Positions 49,326 through 58,720 of a stretch of 64,000 nucleotides of DNA are shown here, in pieces. A model generated the notes under the pieces. That model did not search any database. It was given only the letters and a program-made list of their open reading frames with translations, and was not told where the DNA came from. Within the stretch, counting starts at the first letter, position 1. Each line of letters starts with the position of its first letter. Where the stretch lies: contig JAPOXD010000048.1 of NCBI GenBank assembly GCA_026707285.1, positions 1-64,000 on the forward strand, read 5' to 3'. This stretch comes from Chloroflexota bacterium (GTDB taxonomy: Bacteria > Chloroflexota > UBA11872). Position numbers and translations under genes: made by a program.

Positions 49326-49887
49326 GGCGAAACGCCCAATCGTTCGCGTGCCGGCGGAGACCCGTCTGGTCGTCGTCCCCTACAACCCGGAGTGGCCGGC
49401 CATGTACGACCGAGAACGCGCCGAGATCGACGCCTGCATCGGCCAGCACATCCTTTGCATCGAGCACGCGGGCGGCACCGCCATACCGGGCATGGCCGGG
49501 AAGCCGACGGTCGACATCCTGGTGGGCGTCCACGATTGGGACGAAGCCAGAGTCACTTTCGGGCCGTTGGCCGCAATTGGATGGGAGTTCCGCGGCGAGC
49601 GCGGTATGCCGCGGCGGCACCTCTTTCGTCGGCTCAATGCGCAGGGCCGCCGCACGCACCAGCTGCACATGCTCGAAGTCACGCATCCCCAATGGGAGGC
49701 GATGCTGCTCTTCCGCGACTACGTCCGCAGCCATCCGGATGCGGCAGCGGAGTACCAGCAGCTGAAGCTCGACCTCGCGCGACGGTTCCCCGACCGGCGG
49801 GGCAAATACACCGCGGGAAAAGAGGCGTTCGTGATGTACGTGCTGGCGCAGGCGCGGCGAGCGCGTGAGGACGGGCGAGACGCGTGA
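49318..49887 (+). CDS. GrpB family protein 2, tandem paralogue
   Basis: Second GrpB copy of 189 residues, clearly related to its neighbour across its length (shared HMLEVTHP, FRDY, KLDLARR). The GST motif of the first copy is GGT here (EHAGGTAIPGMAGKPTVDIL), so the Ser expected to contact the triphosphate is missing. The acidic pair in VDILVGVHDWD remains. ATG 49318 overlaps the stop of the first copy. A recent tandem duplication with divergence is the simplest reading. Confidence 0.88.
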   Translation: MAEAKRPIVRVPAETRLVVVPYNPEWPAMYDRERAEIDACIGQHILCIEHAGGTAIPGMAGKPTVDILVGVHDWDEARVTFGPLAAIGWEFRGERGMPRRHLFRRLNAQGRRTHQLHMLEVTHPQWEAMLLFRDYVRSHPDAAAEYQQLKLDLARRFPDRRGKYTAGKEAFVMYVLAQARRAREDGRDA

Positions 49888-49959
49888 TTCCGAGGTCGAT
49901 CTGACCCGCTCGCCGCTAGAATTGACACCACGAGGTCGCCTGGATGAAGGGCCGGCGCC

Positions 49960-50808
49960 ATGTCGCTCTCCGACCAACAACTTTCGTTCTTCGAAACCTT
50001 CGGCTACCTGACCTTTCCCGGAGCCTTCGCCGACGAAGCCGAGAGGATTACTGACGAGTTCGAAACGGTGTGGGCGGAGCACGGCGGCGGCCACAACCAG
50101 CAGGCGCACGATCATGAGCGTCGGTCGGCGCTGGTGCCGTTCATCGACCAGAGCGAATATCTGAGCGCGCTGCTGGACGACCCACGGGTCGACGGCGTCG
50201 TCAGCGCGTTGCTTGGCGACGACTACAACTACACCGGGAGCGACGGCAACTTCTACGTGGGCGACACGCGTTGGCACTCCGACGGGTTCGCCCGCATGAA
50301 ATACCGCTCCATCAAGATCGCGTTGTACCTGGATCCCGTCACGCGCGACTCGGGGTGCCTGCGAGTGATTCCCGGCAGCCACATTCGCGGTGACGGCTAT
50401 GCCGAGTCCCTCCAGGAGATCATGCCAAGCAGTCGGTCAACGTCGCTCGAGGAGCACCTGGGCGTCGAGGGCCGCGACGTGCCGGCGGTGGCGCTGGAAT
50501 CGCAACCGGGCGACATGGTGCTGTTCATTCACGACCTGAAGCACGCGTCGTTCGGGGGCGGAACCCGCCGGCGCATGTTCACGATCAATATGTCTGAGCG
50601 CTTCCACGACGACGATTTGGAGGCGCTGCGAGAGGACGTTGCGACGATGGTCAGGTTCTGGGCCGAGCGGGCGTACGGCGACGCGATGATCCGAACCGCC
50701 GGTCCGGACCGCATGCGGCATCTGGAGCAACGGCTGGCCAACGACGACCACCTTCCCGAGCTTGTGCGCCAGGCCCGCCAGGAGATGAGCGAGCCGTCGC
50801 GCAGCTAG
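49960..50808 (+). CDS. Phytanoyl-CoA dioxygenase (PhyH) family protein 2
   Basis: Fe(II)/2-oxoglutarate dioxygenase of 282 residues. The HxD pair is in RWHSDGF (about residue 106); the distal His is in LKHASFGGGTRRRMFTIN with the following Arg residues. RVIPGSHIRGD is another family block. Not closely similar to PhyH1. Likely a hydroxylase of a lipid-like or natural-product substrate, not identifiable here. Ends 7 bases before a hairpin. Confidence 0.9.
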   Translation: MSLSDQQLSFFETFGYLTFPGAFADEAERITDEFETVWAEHGGGHNQQAHDHERRSALVPFIDQSEYLSALLDDPRVDGVVSALLGDDYNYTGSDGNFYVGDTRWHSDGFARMKYRSIKIALYLDPVTRDSGCLRVIPGSHIRGDGYAESLQEIMPSSRSTSLEEHLGVEGRDVPAVALESQPGDMVLFIHDLKHASFGGGTRRRMFTINMSERFHDDDLEALREDVATMVRFWAERAYGDAMIRTAGPDRMRHLEQRLANDDHLPELVRQARQEMSEPSRS

Positions 50809-50814
50809 CCCGCG

Positions 50815-50837
50815 GGGGCTCTCCCAACAGGAGCCCC
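50815..50837. terminator. Hairpin downstream of PhyH2
   Basis: GGGGCTC (50815-50821) pairs with GAGCCCC (50831-50837) across a nine-base loop, followed only by TTG. Position just after the stop fits a terminator, though the T-tract is short. Confidence 0.45.
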
Positions 50838-50851
50838 TTGCGTGACCTCTT

Positions 50852-50879
50852 CGTCATTCCGGCGGACGCCGGAATCCAG
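50852..50879. repeat. REP-like repeat B
   Basis: Contains ATTCCGGCGGACGCCGGAAT between CGTC and CCAG, the same as the copy at 22387 apart from the loop. Confidence 0.8.
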
Positions 50880-51030
50880 TCCGATCGGATCTGGGGCACG
50901 CCGGATGCTTGACATGCGGGCAGGTCCAAGACTTGCCCCTACGCCGCTCTGCAAAGGCCTCCAACGGCAATAAGGAGTTGCCGCTAGGCTGTGACCACGG
51001 CCGCAGCGACTAGCCGGCATAGGTGGAGCA

Positions 51031-52326
51031 ATGACAAAAACGATCCCAGGCGACCACGAGTGCTTCAGCGAGGACTGGCGGCGCACCGATCCCGACCTCG
51101 TGCTCTATCTGCCCGAGGAGCCCTCGTACTGGATCGAGGCGGTGGATCACGTCCTGGTGGACGTCACGCCGGGCGGCGACCTGCTGGCGATCTTCGCGCT
51201 GGCCAGCCAGCCGCACGGGGCCGACTACCGGGTCGCGTACTCACGCAGCGCCGACGGCGGCCGGACGTGGTCGCCGGTGGGCGTCATTGACGGCCCGGGG
51301 GCCAAGCCCGGACAGGTGAGCGCCTTTGGGTTCCCGGTCATCAGCCGGCGCGGGCGCATCTACTGCTACTACAACCACGGCCGAGCGATCGGCGACAGCT
51401 ATCAGACCAGCTTTCTGCGCTGCAAGTACTCCGACGACGACGGCCGCACGTGGATCGACGGGGAAGTGGTGATTCCATACCGCTCCAGCGCGAACGACCA
51501 CCCGGACCGCTCCATCGGCGCCAACTGCGTGGTGTGGCAAAGGCCCATCCGCGACGTGCACGACCGCCCCATCATCGGATTCACCCGCTGGACGAACTCC
51601 TACGTCAAGACGGCGCGCCGCGAGGACGACTTCACCATGTCCCGCCGCGATAGCCAGGCGGAGTTCATGCGGTTCGAGAACATCGATGAGTCACCGCATC
51701 CGCGCGACGTGCAGATCACCTGGCTGCAGGACGACGACACAGCCATTCGCGTGCCGGTGCCCTACGAGCCGGAGGCCTCGCGCAACTACTCGTACTGCGA
51801 GGAGCCGAGCGCGGTGCTGCTGCCCGACGGCCGCCTCTTTACCGTGGCGCGCACGGCGACGGGGCAGATCTGGTACACGGTTTCGACCGACGACGGCGTC
51901 ACCTGGCGCCCAACGGAACCGCTGCTGAACCGCGACGATGGCGCGCCCATGCTCAACCCGGTCTCGCCGTGTCCCATCTTCGCGCTGGACGACGGTCGGT
52001 TCCTGCTGATGCTGCAAAACCACGACGGGCATGGATTCGGCGGTCGCGGGCCCCGCGACTTTCATGCGCGGCGTCCGCAGTTCATCGCCGTGGGCGAGTT
52101 CCGGACCGACGCCCACCAGCCGATCTGGTTCAGCCAGCCCCAGTTGCTCTTCGACACGCAGAACATCGGGGTGTTTCCCTTCTATATGAAGTGGCTGTCA
52201 ATGTACGCCAGCGTCACGGAGCACCGCGGCGAGCGCATCCTGTGGTACGCCGACCGCAAGATCTTCGGCCTGGGACGCTACATCACCGACGAGCTGCTGG
52301 CCCCGTTGACGGCGCCCTCGGAGTAG
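51031..52326 (+). CDS. BNR-repeat / sialidase-like beta-propeller protein
   Basis: Six-bladed-propeller type protein of 431 residues without a signal peptide. Asp-box (BNR) motifs appear as SADGGRTWS (about residue 73), SDDDGRTWID (about 133) and STDDGVTWRP (about 292). This is the sialidase/exo-glycosidase superfamily, but the Arg triad and nucleophile cannot be confirmed by eye, so catalysis is not assured. It is the first gene of a row with TauD and a methyltransferase on the same strand. Confidence 0.8.
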   Translation: MTKTIPGDHECFSEDWRRTDPDLVLYLPEEPSYWIEAVDHVLVDVTPGGDLLAIFALASQPHGADYRVAYSRSADGGRTWSPVGVIDGPGAKPGQVSAFGFPVISRRGRIYCYYNHGRAIGDSYQTSFLRCKYSDDDGRTWIDGEVVIPYRSSANDHPDRSIGANCVVWQRPIRDVHDRPIIGFTRWTNSYVKTARREDDFTMSRRDSQAEFMRFENIDESPHPRDVQITWLQDDDTAIRVPVPYEPEASRNYSYCEEPSAVLLPDGRLFTVARTATGQIWYTVSTDDGVTWRPTEPLLNRDDGAPMLNPVSPCPIFALDDGRFLLMLQNHDGHGFGGRGPRDFHARRPQFIAVGEFRTDAHQPIWFSQPQLLFDTQNIGVFPFYMKWLSMYASVTEHRGERILWYADRKIFGLGRYITDELLAPLTAPSE

Positions 52327-52409
52327 CCCGGATTTCGGCGGGGCGCTGCTACGATTGGCGCCCCAACTCCCGCAGGACGCGCGGGGCTCCCCGAAATCGA
52401 GACGGCTCC

Positions 52410-53264
52410 ATGGCGATAGAGGTCAGGCCGATTTCGCGCGCCCTCGGCGCGGAGGTCATTGGCGCCGACTTGACGCAGCCGGACGACGACGAGCAATTCG
52501 AGACGATCCACCAGGCGTTGCTGGATCACAACGTGGTGGTCATTCGCGACCAGCAGATCTCGCCGGCGGACCACGCGGCGTTTAGCGGCCGGTTCGGCAA
52601 GCTCGAGCTCCACGTGTTGAACCAATTTCTGCTGCCCGAGCAGCCCGAGGTCCTGGTGCTGTCCAACAAGCACGTGAACGGAGTGCCCGTGGGGCTGCAA
52701 GACGCGGGCCGCGAGTGGCATAGCGACCTCTCCTACATGCGGCTCCCCTCGCTTGGCTCGTTGCTGTACGCGTTGGAAATCCCGCCGACCGGCGGCGACA
52801 CGCTGTACGCCAATCTCTACTCGGCCTACGAGACGCTGTCGCCCGAGATGAAGGAACGCGTCGAAGGGCTTCGCCTACGGCACTCCTACGCCGACTTCAT
52901 CAATCGCCGGTTTCAGGAATCCGCCATGGAGCGGCCCACCCTGACCGCGGAGCAGGCGGCCAAGGTGCCCACGGCCGTCCATCCGCTGGTGCGCACGCAT
53001 CCGGAAACCGGTCGCAAGGCGCTGTACGTCAGCCCGTCGCTCGTCGCCGGAATCGACGGCCTGGACGACGCCGAGGGCCAGGCGCTGCTGCAAGAGCTCA
53101 ATGACCACGCCACGCAACCCGAGTTCGTCTACCGGCACGTGTGGCAGCTCCACGACATCGTGTTCTGGGACAACCGCTGCACGCTGCACCAGGCCACGGC
53201 GTTCGACCCGAAATACACGCGCCACATGCACCGCACCACGATTCAGGGCGACCTGCCGGTCTGA
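52410..53264 (+). CDS. TauD/TfdA family dioxygenase
   Basis: Fe(II)/2-oxoglutarate-dependent dioxygenase of 284 residues. The HxD motif is in REWHSDLSY (about residue 103) and the distal His is in NRCTLHQATAFD, with the 2-oxoglutarate Arg in MHRTTIQGD. The N-terminus RPISRALGAEVIGADL is typical of the taurine/2,4-D/AtsK group. Substrate unknown; sulfonates are one possibility by family only. The ATG at 52410 is chosen because the family sequence begins there; the long upstream frame runs through the sialidase-like gene. Confidence 0.92.
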   Translation: MAIEVRPISRALGAEVIGADLTQPDDDEQFETIHQALLDHNVVVIRDQQISPADHAAFSGRFGKLELHVLNQFLLPEQPEVLVLSNKHVNGVPVGLQDAGREWHSDLSYMRLPSLGSLLYALEIPPTGGDTLYANLYSAYETLSPEMKERVEGLRLRHSYADFINRRFQESAMERPTLTAEQAAKVPTAVHPLVRTHPETGRKALYVSPSLVAGIDGLDDAEGQALLQELNDHATQPEFVYRHVWQLHDIVFWDNRCTLHQATAFDPKYTRHMHRTTIQGDLPV

Positions 53265-53289
53265 TCACCGGTTGCCGGGTGCATCTCGT

Positions 53290-54117
53290 GTGAGCGCCGG
53301 GTCCAGCGAGTCCGGCGATCCCGGCAACTCCTTCACGGCGGCGAATCGCGCCGCCTGGGACGCGATTGCGGACAAGCGGCAGAAGATTTGGCCGCCGGCG
53401 GGCTTCTTCGCCGAGGGCGGGTCGGTGCTCGACAGGCGCGATCGCGAGGCCGCCGGCGACGTGCGGGGACTGCGGCTGTGCCATCTGCAGTGCGGGAGTG
53501 GCGAAGAGGCGCTCTCCTGGGCGAATGCCGGCGCCGAGGTGACGGGCGTCGACATCAGCCCGAAGCAGATCGAGCTGGCAACCGCCAAGGCCAAGGCAGC
53601 CGGCATCTCCGCCGAATTCGTCGTGGCAGACGTCGATGCGCTCTCCGAGGCCCTGCTGCGCCGGGAGTGGTTTGACATCGTCTACACCGGCGGCGGCGCG
53701 CTGGTCTGGATTCCCGACCTTGACCGCTGGGCGGCGTCGGTGCACCGGCTGCTCAAGCCCGGCGGACGATTCATCTGCCGGGAGGAGCATCCGGTCATCG
53801 CCTGCGTCGAGGTGCGTGAGGGCTCGATTGCGCTCGCGGAGGACTACTTCGAGCGTCAGCCCCAGCCGGCCACCGGTTGGCTTCATTTTCCCGGCGGCGA
53901 GAACGCCACCGAGACCTATTGGGGGTTCACGTGGACGCTGGGCGACATCATGACGAGCTTGGCGCAGGCCGGTCTCCGCATCGAGCGTTTGGCGGAGTTT
54001 CCGAGCACGGCCGCGTGGCGGTTCGGTGACGATTTGGAGCATCTTCAGAAACTGCCGGGCTCGTTTCTCCTCGTCGCCAGCAAGCCTCAGGACACTATTC
54101 AACAAGCGCCCGCGTAG
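53290..54117 (+). CDS. SAM-dependent class I methyltransferase
   Basis: Methyltransferase of 275 residues. SAM-binding motif I is HLQCGSGEEALSWANAGAEV (about residues 61-80), followed by VTGVDISPKQIELA. FDIVYTGGGALVWIPDLDRW and VHRLLKPGGRFICREEHP are motifs II/III. The start is GTG at 53290, 26 bases after the TauD stop. Acceptor substrate unknown. It may modify the product of the TauD step, which is inference from adjacency. Confidence 0.88.
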   Translation: MSAGSSESGDPGNSFTAANRAAWDAIADKRQKIWPPAGFFAEGGSVLDRRDREAAGDVRGLRLCHLQCGSGEEALSWANAGAEVTGVDISPKQIELATAKAKAAGISAEFVVADVDALSEALLRREWFDIVYTGGGALVWIPDLDRWAASVHRLLKPGGRFICREEHPVIACVEVREGSIALAEDYFERQPQPATGWLHFPGGENATETYWGFTWTLGDIMTSLAQAGLRIERLAEFPSTAAWRFGDDLEHLQKLPGSFLLVASKPQDTIQQAPA

Positions 54118-54214
54118 GGAGATTGGCTCACGAGCCGCCGACGTGCGAGACAGGCGGGGTCCGTGGTTCGAGCGGCGCGAGAACGTGAGCGCTTAGAGCT
54201 GCGCCCTGTCCAAT

Positions 54215-56140
54215 CTAGTCCCGCCGATCCGCAGCCTCGTCCGTTGTCTGGGCGCTACGCAAGGCAGTGAATCGACCGCCGGCTTGGAGAAGCTCGGCGG
54301 GCGTCCCCTGTTCGAGCACCCGGCCGCGGTCCATCACGACGATCCGGTCCGCGTCCATCACCGTTTCGATCCGGTGGGTGACGACGACCAGGGTGCGGCC
54401 GCGCCGCGAGGACGCCAGCGCGAGACGCAGGACTCGCTCGGTCGCCACGTCCAGGGAGGCGGTGGCTTCGTCAAGAATCAGCAGGCGCGGGTCGCGCAGC
54501 AGCGCGCGGGCGATGGCGATGCGCTGCCGCTCGCCGGCGGAGATGCTGTGCCCCTGCTCACCGACGGTGGTCTCGAGCCCTTGCGGCAATCGGGCAAGGA
54601 AGTCTTCGAGCTGGGCGTCCCGCAGCGCCCGCGCCAACTCGTCGGCACCAGCCTCCCCAGTTGGATAGCGGATGTTGTCGGCAATGGTCGCGTCCCACAG
54701 CTTGGGCTCCTGGGGCACGAAGCCGACCTGCCGGCGCAGCCACGAGAGATCGATCTCGCGCGTGTCGATCCCGTCGACATGTACCGATCCCGCATGCGGC
54801 GCGTAGAGCCCGACCAGCAGGTCCAGCAGCGTCGACTTGCCGCTCCCCGTTTCTCCCACGATGCCGAGGAATTCGCCCGGCAGCCCTGAGAACGAGACGT
54901 CGAAGACTCCCGCGTCTTCCCTCGAATAGCGAAAGGTGGCTTCGTGGAATTCGACGCGCGCACCCATATCACCCACCTGAAGTCTCGGCGTCCGGCCGCC
55001 GGCCCGTTCCGGAGCCAGGCCGAACACGGCGTCCATCAGTTCATATTCGGCTTGAACCCGCGCTCGCTCTGCCTGCAGGGTCAGAAGGCGCTGCAGGGCC
55101 GCATAGGCTCGGGGGACCAGCGTCACCGTGGCGATGAGCCCACCGACTGAGAGGTGACCACCGGCGATAAGCACGGCGCCGAGTCCGAAGACCGCCGCAG
55201 TCACCAGCACCTGAGCAGCCGGGGCCACGTGCGCGATCACCAAGTCGTGGAGGACGACGGTCTTGGACCTCACCTGCCACACGCTGTCGATCCAAGCCAG
55301 CCATCGACGCTGCTCGCGCGCCGTGGCGTCGAAAACGCGCACAACCCGAATGCCCGCCAACACTTCCTGCAGGAATACCTGCCCTCGCTGGAGACGACGC
55401 AACAACTCCTGATTGAGGCGGGTCGACAGCGGTCCCAGGCGGGCGGCGCCAAGCGTCGTCGCGGGAATGGCGATCACAGCCAGCAGCCCCAGTTGCCAGT
55501 CGACCACAAGCATGGCTATTCCGGCGGCCGCCAGCACAAAGGACTGCGAGATGGCGGGAAGCAGCGATTCCTTGACGTACACGTCGCCGATCCGCCCACA
55601 TGATCTGGTGAGTCGAAAGACCAGTTGCTCGGTCGGGATCTCCTCGAGCTCCTCGAACCGGGCAGTGGCGACGGTGTTGAAGGCGCGTTCGCGAAGATGC
55701 ATTGACACTCCCTCGCCAATCGCGGCTCGCATGTAGGTCTCAACGGACGCCAAAAGGAGCTGCACGAAGGCCGCTCCGGCCATCCCGCCGGCGAGCGCCG
55801 CCGCCAATCGGAGGTCGCCAACGGGCAGGGCGTGATCGATCAGGGCGGCGACAAGCAGGGCCGGAACAATGCCGACGGCCGCCCCGCCGAGCATCAGCCC
55901 GGACGTGAGCGCAATGGACCGCCAGCGCCGACGCAGCTCTCGCTGCACGCTGGCGGCCGACTTGGAGGCTTTGGGAGTTTCTCGGTTGGTCGCGATTGCG
56001 GGTGCAGGAATCCACGGCGTCGAGACTCCAATAGTCTGACGGCAATTCCCGGCGTCGTCAGTGCCGATTCCCGCTGAGACTTCGTCAGAACGGGGCTTAT
56101 AATGAAGTGCGCCAAATGAACGCAGCCCGCCGCGCGCCAA
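54215..56140 (-). CDS. ABC exporter with fused permease and ATPase
   Basis: Homodimeric-type ABC exporter of up to 641 residues. A six-helix membrane domain spans about residues 75-385. The ATPase domain has Walker A GETGSGKST, the variant signature SAGERQRIAIARALL, Walker B LLILDEATASLD and H-loop VVTHRIE. The start is uncertain: TTG 56140 carries an AGAGA-like upstream site, while GTG 55948 would remove a 64-residue leader of no known function. Cargo may be a lipid, peptide or drug. It is divergent from the TIM-barrel gene. Confidence 0.88.
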   Translation of the reverse strand: MARGGLRSFGALHYKPRSDEVSAGIGTDDAGNCRQTIGVSTPWIPAPAIATNRETPKASKSAASVQRELRRRWRSIALTSGLMLGGAAVGIVPALLVAALIDHALPVGDLRLAAALAGGMAGAAFVQLLLASVETYMRAAIGEGVSMHLRERAFNTVATARFEELEEIPTEQLVFRLTRSCGRIGDVYVKESLLPAISQSFVLAAAGIAMLVVDWQLGLLAVIAIPATTLGAARLGPLSTRLNQELLRRLQRGQVFLQEVLAGIRVVRVFDATAREQRRWLAWIDSVWQVRSKTVVLHDLVIAHVAPAAQVLVTAAVFGLGAVLIAGGHLSVGGLIATVTLVPRAYAALQRLLTLQAERARVQAEYELMDAVFGLAPERAGGRTPRLQVGDMGARVEFHEATFRYSREDAGVFDVSFSGLPGEFLGIVGETGSGKSTLLDLLVGLYAPHAGSVHVDGIDTREIDLSWLRRQVGFVPQEPKLWDATIADNIRYPTGEAGADELARALRDAQLEDFLARLPQGLETTVGEQGHSISAGERQRIAIARALLRDPRLLILDEATASLDVATERVLRLALASSRRGRTLVVVTHRIETVMDADRIVVMDRGRVLEQGTPAELLQAGGRFTALRSAQTTDEAADRRD

Positions 56141-56210
56141 TCATTCTCTTTCGACCTTTCGCGATTGGCAGGGCGACCCCCCTAGCTTCTGCCCACGTCG
56201 TGAGGGCGCC

Positions 56211-57059
56211 ATGAAGCTCGGCTACTTTCACAACGGGCACTTTCCGCCGATCGAGTTCAAGGACTTCGTGCGCTGGGGCGCGGCCAATGGCTATCAGGCC
56301 ATCGACGTGCCGCTGTTCCAGCCCGACGCGCGCGCCATCTGCGAGCGTCACGGCCTGGAGCCGACATCCACCACGGGCATGATCTGCCAGCCGATTGCCA
56401 CCGATGCTGAGGCGCGGGCGGATCAAGCCGCCCACGCGCGGCGGGCGTTGGACTACGCCGCCGCCGAGCACATCCCGCTGGCGTGGCTCGGGCACCAGAT
56501 GGCGCCGGACCTTGGGTTCGACGCCAACGTGCGCCTGTTCGCGGAGGGCGCGGCGCCGGTACTGGACCACGCGCAGCGCGTCGGCGTGCGCCTGGTGATG
56601 GAGAACTGGGCCGACGGGGGACGCAACCTGGCCTATGCCCCGGCGCACTGGGAGGCGATTTTCGACGCCGTCCCGCACGAGGCGCTGGGGCTGTGCTTCG
56701 ATCCATCGCACCTTGTTTGGCTGGGCATCGACTATCTCCGCGCGGCGCGCGAGTTCGGCCCGCGCATCTACCAGGCACACGCCAAGGACACCGAGTTCCT
56801 ACCCGAGGCGCGCTACCGCTTCGGCGTCATTGGCGCCGAGCGCGGGCGGATTGGCCAGGGAAGCTATCGCTTTCGGATTCCGGGATTCGGCGTGATCGAC
56901 TGGCCGGCCTTTATCACCGCGCTGCTCGACGTCGGCTACGACGGGCCGCTGGTCGTGGAGCACGAGGATCCGTTCTGGAGCGCCAGGACCGACCCCGAGA
57001 ACGACGCGCTCAAGGGATTAGTGCTGGCCCAACGGTTTCTGGCGCCGCTGCTAGTCTAG
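56211..57059 (+). CDS. Sugar isomerase/epimerase-like TIM barrel
   Basis: AP-endonuclease-2/xylose-isomerase-like protein of 282 residues. Metal-ligand pattern: Glu in VMENWADG (about residue 127), Asp and His in LCFDPSHLVWLG, His-x-Lys-Asp in QAHAKDTEF, and Glu in VVEHEDPFW. This matches TIM-barrel sugar isomerases/epimerases. It lies between the ABC exporter and the ProX-like gene and probably acts in sugar or inositol catabolism; exact substrate unknown. Confidence 0.88.
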   Translation: MKLGYFHNGHFPPIEFKDFVRWGAANGYQAIDVPLFQPDARAICERHGLEPTSTTGMICQPIATDAEARADQAAHARRALDYAAAEHIPLAWLGHQMAPDLGFDANVRLFAEGAAPVLDHAQRVGVRLVMENWADGGRNLAYAPAHWEAIFDAVPHEALGLCFDPSHLVWLGIDYLRAAREFGPRIYQAHAKDTEFLPEARYRFGVIGAERGRIGQGSYRFRIPGFGVIDWPAFITALLDVGYDGPLVVEHEDPFWSARTDPENDALKGLVLAQRFLAPLLV

Positions 57060-57085
57060 ACATCCAGTAGTCGACGTCGAGTTCG

Positions 57086-58111
57086 CTAGACGCTTGGCCA
57101 GCCGTCGGGAATCTCGTTGGCTTCGAGTGCGGCCTTGATGGCTTCGGCGGCCTCGGGCGTCACCCAGCTTGACCATACGCTCACGTTGCTCTTGAGCCAC
57201 CAGAGCGCGGTTTCGTTGATGCTGGCATCCCTGTTTTCGAGCCGCCACTTGCCGACATCTTTGTAGAGCTCGAGATTCAGATTCCAGGCCCGCAGCATCT
57301 CGACGATTTCCGGCGCCCGATCAGGGATGTCTCGGTGCACGGCAATGGAGATCGTCGCGTCTCGGTAGGCGCAAGCCCTCGTCGTATTCCAGCACTCATC
57401 GCTGTACTCGGGCTCCTTCAATCGGACCAGGTCAAGCTCGGCCGCGGGATCGTTGGTTCCCCATTGGTAGCCGAGCCACGGTTCCCGTCGCTCGTATGCA
57501 CCGTAGAGGTCGGCATTTGCCGCTGCGCCGTCTCCTGGATTGATGATGTGCACATGGTCTGAGAGTCCATAGGCCTCGATCTGCTGGGCGTTTATCTCCT
57601 CGCACACCCACCCGATGACGCAAGACACCAGCCGCGCTTTACCGCGCGTTTCAACCGTGGCGAACAGCGCCTTGAATTTCTCCTCTTTCAGATCCTCGAC
57701 ACTATCCAGCTCTGGATACTGCTCCTGAAGATATGCGGGGATTACGAATGCGGACTGCCAGTCGCGGCCGAGGCTTTCGCCGACCAATTCGACGTCGCCC
57801 GCTGCCAGCGCATCCACCCAGGCATCCTCCTGGTTCGGCAACCAGATCTCCATGGTGACCTGGGTGTCGCCTCGGCGCAGTCCCTGCAACAAGGGAAGGG
57901 TGGCGCCGAACACCAGATCGGTGGGGTAACCGTAGCCCTTTTCAACGATGTATTGGGCGACGCGATTCTGAAACTGCGCACTGGTCCAGTTCAGATCGCT
58001 GAAGACGATGGGCTCTTTCTCCGCAACTACTTCGGTCTCGGAGCAGGCGGTTCCAAATATGACGGCAATCAGCGCAATTGCCATGACCGACCGTCTGGAC
58101 ATCGCCCACAT
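57086..58111 (-). CDS. ProX/OpuAC-like substrate-binding lipoprotein
   Basis: Solute-binding lipoprotein of 341 residues of the glycine betaine/proline-type. The signal peptide has a lipobox ending GTAC. Mature sequence shows DLNWTSAQFQNRVAQYIVEK, LPNQEDAWVDAL and the C-terminal SSWVTPEAAEAIKAAL, with several Trp for an aromatic quaternary-amine cage. ATG 58111 is preferred because GGGAG lies nine bases upstream. No ATPase or permease accompanies it, so it must work with transporter parts elsewhere. Confidence 0.85.
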   Translation of the reverse strand: MWAMSRRSVMAIALIAVIFGTACSETEVVAEKEPIVFSDLNWTSAQFQNRVAQYIVEKGYGYPTDLVFGATLPLLQGLRRGDTQVTMEIWLPNQEDAWVDALAAGDVELVGESLGRDWQSAFVIPAYLQEQYPELDSVEDLKEEKFKALFATVETRGKARLVSCVIGWVCEEINAQQIEAYGLSDHVHIINPGDGAAANADLYGAYERREPWLGYQWGTNDPAAELDLVRLKEPEYSDECWNTTRACAYRDATISIAVHRDIPDRAPEIVEMLRAWNLNLELYKDVGKWRLENRDASINETALWWLKSNVSVWSSWVTPEAAEAIKAALEANEIPDGWPSV

Positions 58112-58294
58112 GCGGCAGGTCTCCCTTCTCGCTGCCCTCAGGCTGCTTGCTGAGTGACTCTTGGAGATTCCGTCATCGTGCAATCGGGAATCACCGGCCC
58201 CGATTCGAGGATGCTACTGCCTGCTTTCCGGTCCGGCCAATCGTCATGGCAGGGCCTGCAAGCCACTTCGCATGGGTGATCTGACCCGGTCCCG

Positions 58295-58720
58295 CTACAA
58301 CACGCCCTTGGTCAGGATCACGTTGCCGTAGAGCCGCCGTTCGCCGGTGGCGACGATTGCGAAGGCCTGCCGCGCCCGCTCGTAGAACGCAAAGCGCTCC
58401 ACTCGCTCGAAGCTCACGGGCGCCCCGTGGGCTGTCGCGGCAATGCGGCGAAAGCCGGTGACGACGGGCGGCTCGGCGTCCGGGTCGCCGGCCACCGCCA
58501 TCACCGCCGCCGGCGCCTCGACATACTCATCGAGCGGCAGCACCGACAGAATTGCTTCTGCGGCGCGGGTGGCGTCGACGCCGTCGAGGCGCACCAGCCG
58601 CCGGGCGTTGGCTTCGGCCGGGAAGTTCGCATCGACAATCACGACTTCGTCGCCATGCCCCATGGCCGCAAGCACGCGCAGCAGGTCCGGCCCGAGGAGC
58701 GGGTCGATACCTTTCAACAT
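58295..58720 (-). CDS. FucU/RbsD family sugar mutarotase
   Basis: Sugar pyranose mutarotase/pyranase-type enzyme of 141 residues, converting alpha and beta anomers of fucose or ribose-like sugars. Signatures: MLKGIDPLLGPDLLRVLAAM at the start, GHGDEVVIVDANFPAE with the catalytic Asp, and the FucU-type end FYERARQAFAIVATGE, then YGNVILTKGVL. ATG 58720 is the only start before the family sequence; the longer frame runs antisense to the acetyltransferase gene. Divergent from that gene. Confidence 0.9.
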   Translation of the reverse strand: MLKGIDPLLGPDLLRVLAAMGHGDEVVIVDANFPAEANARRLVRLDGVDATRAAEAILSVLPLDEYVEAPAAVMAVAGDPDAEPPVVTGFRRIAATAHGAPVSFERVERFAFYERARQAFAIVATGERRLYGNVILTKGVL

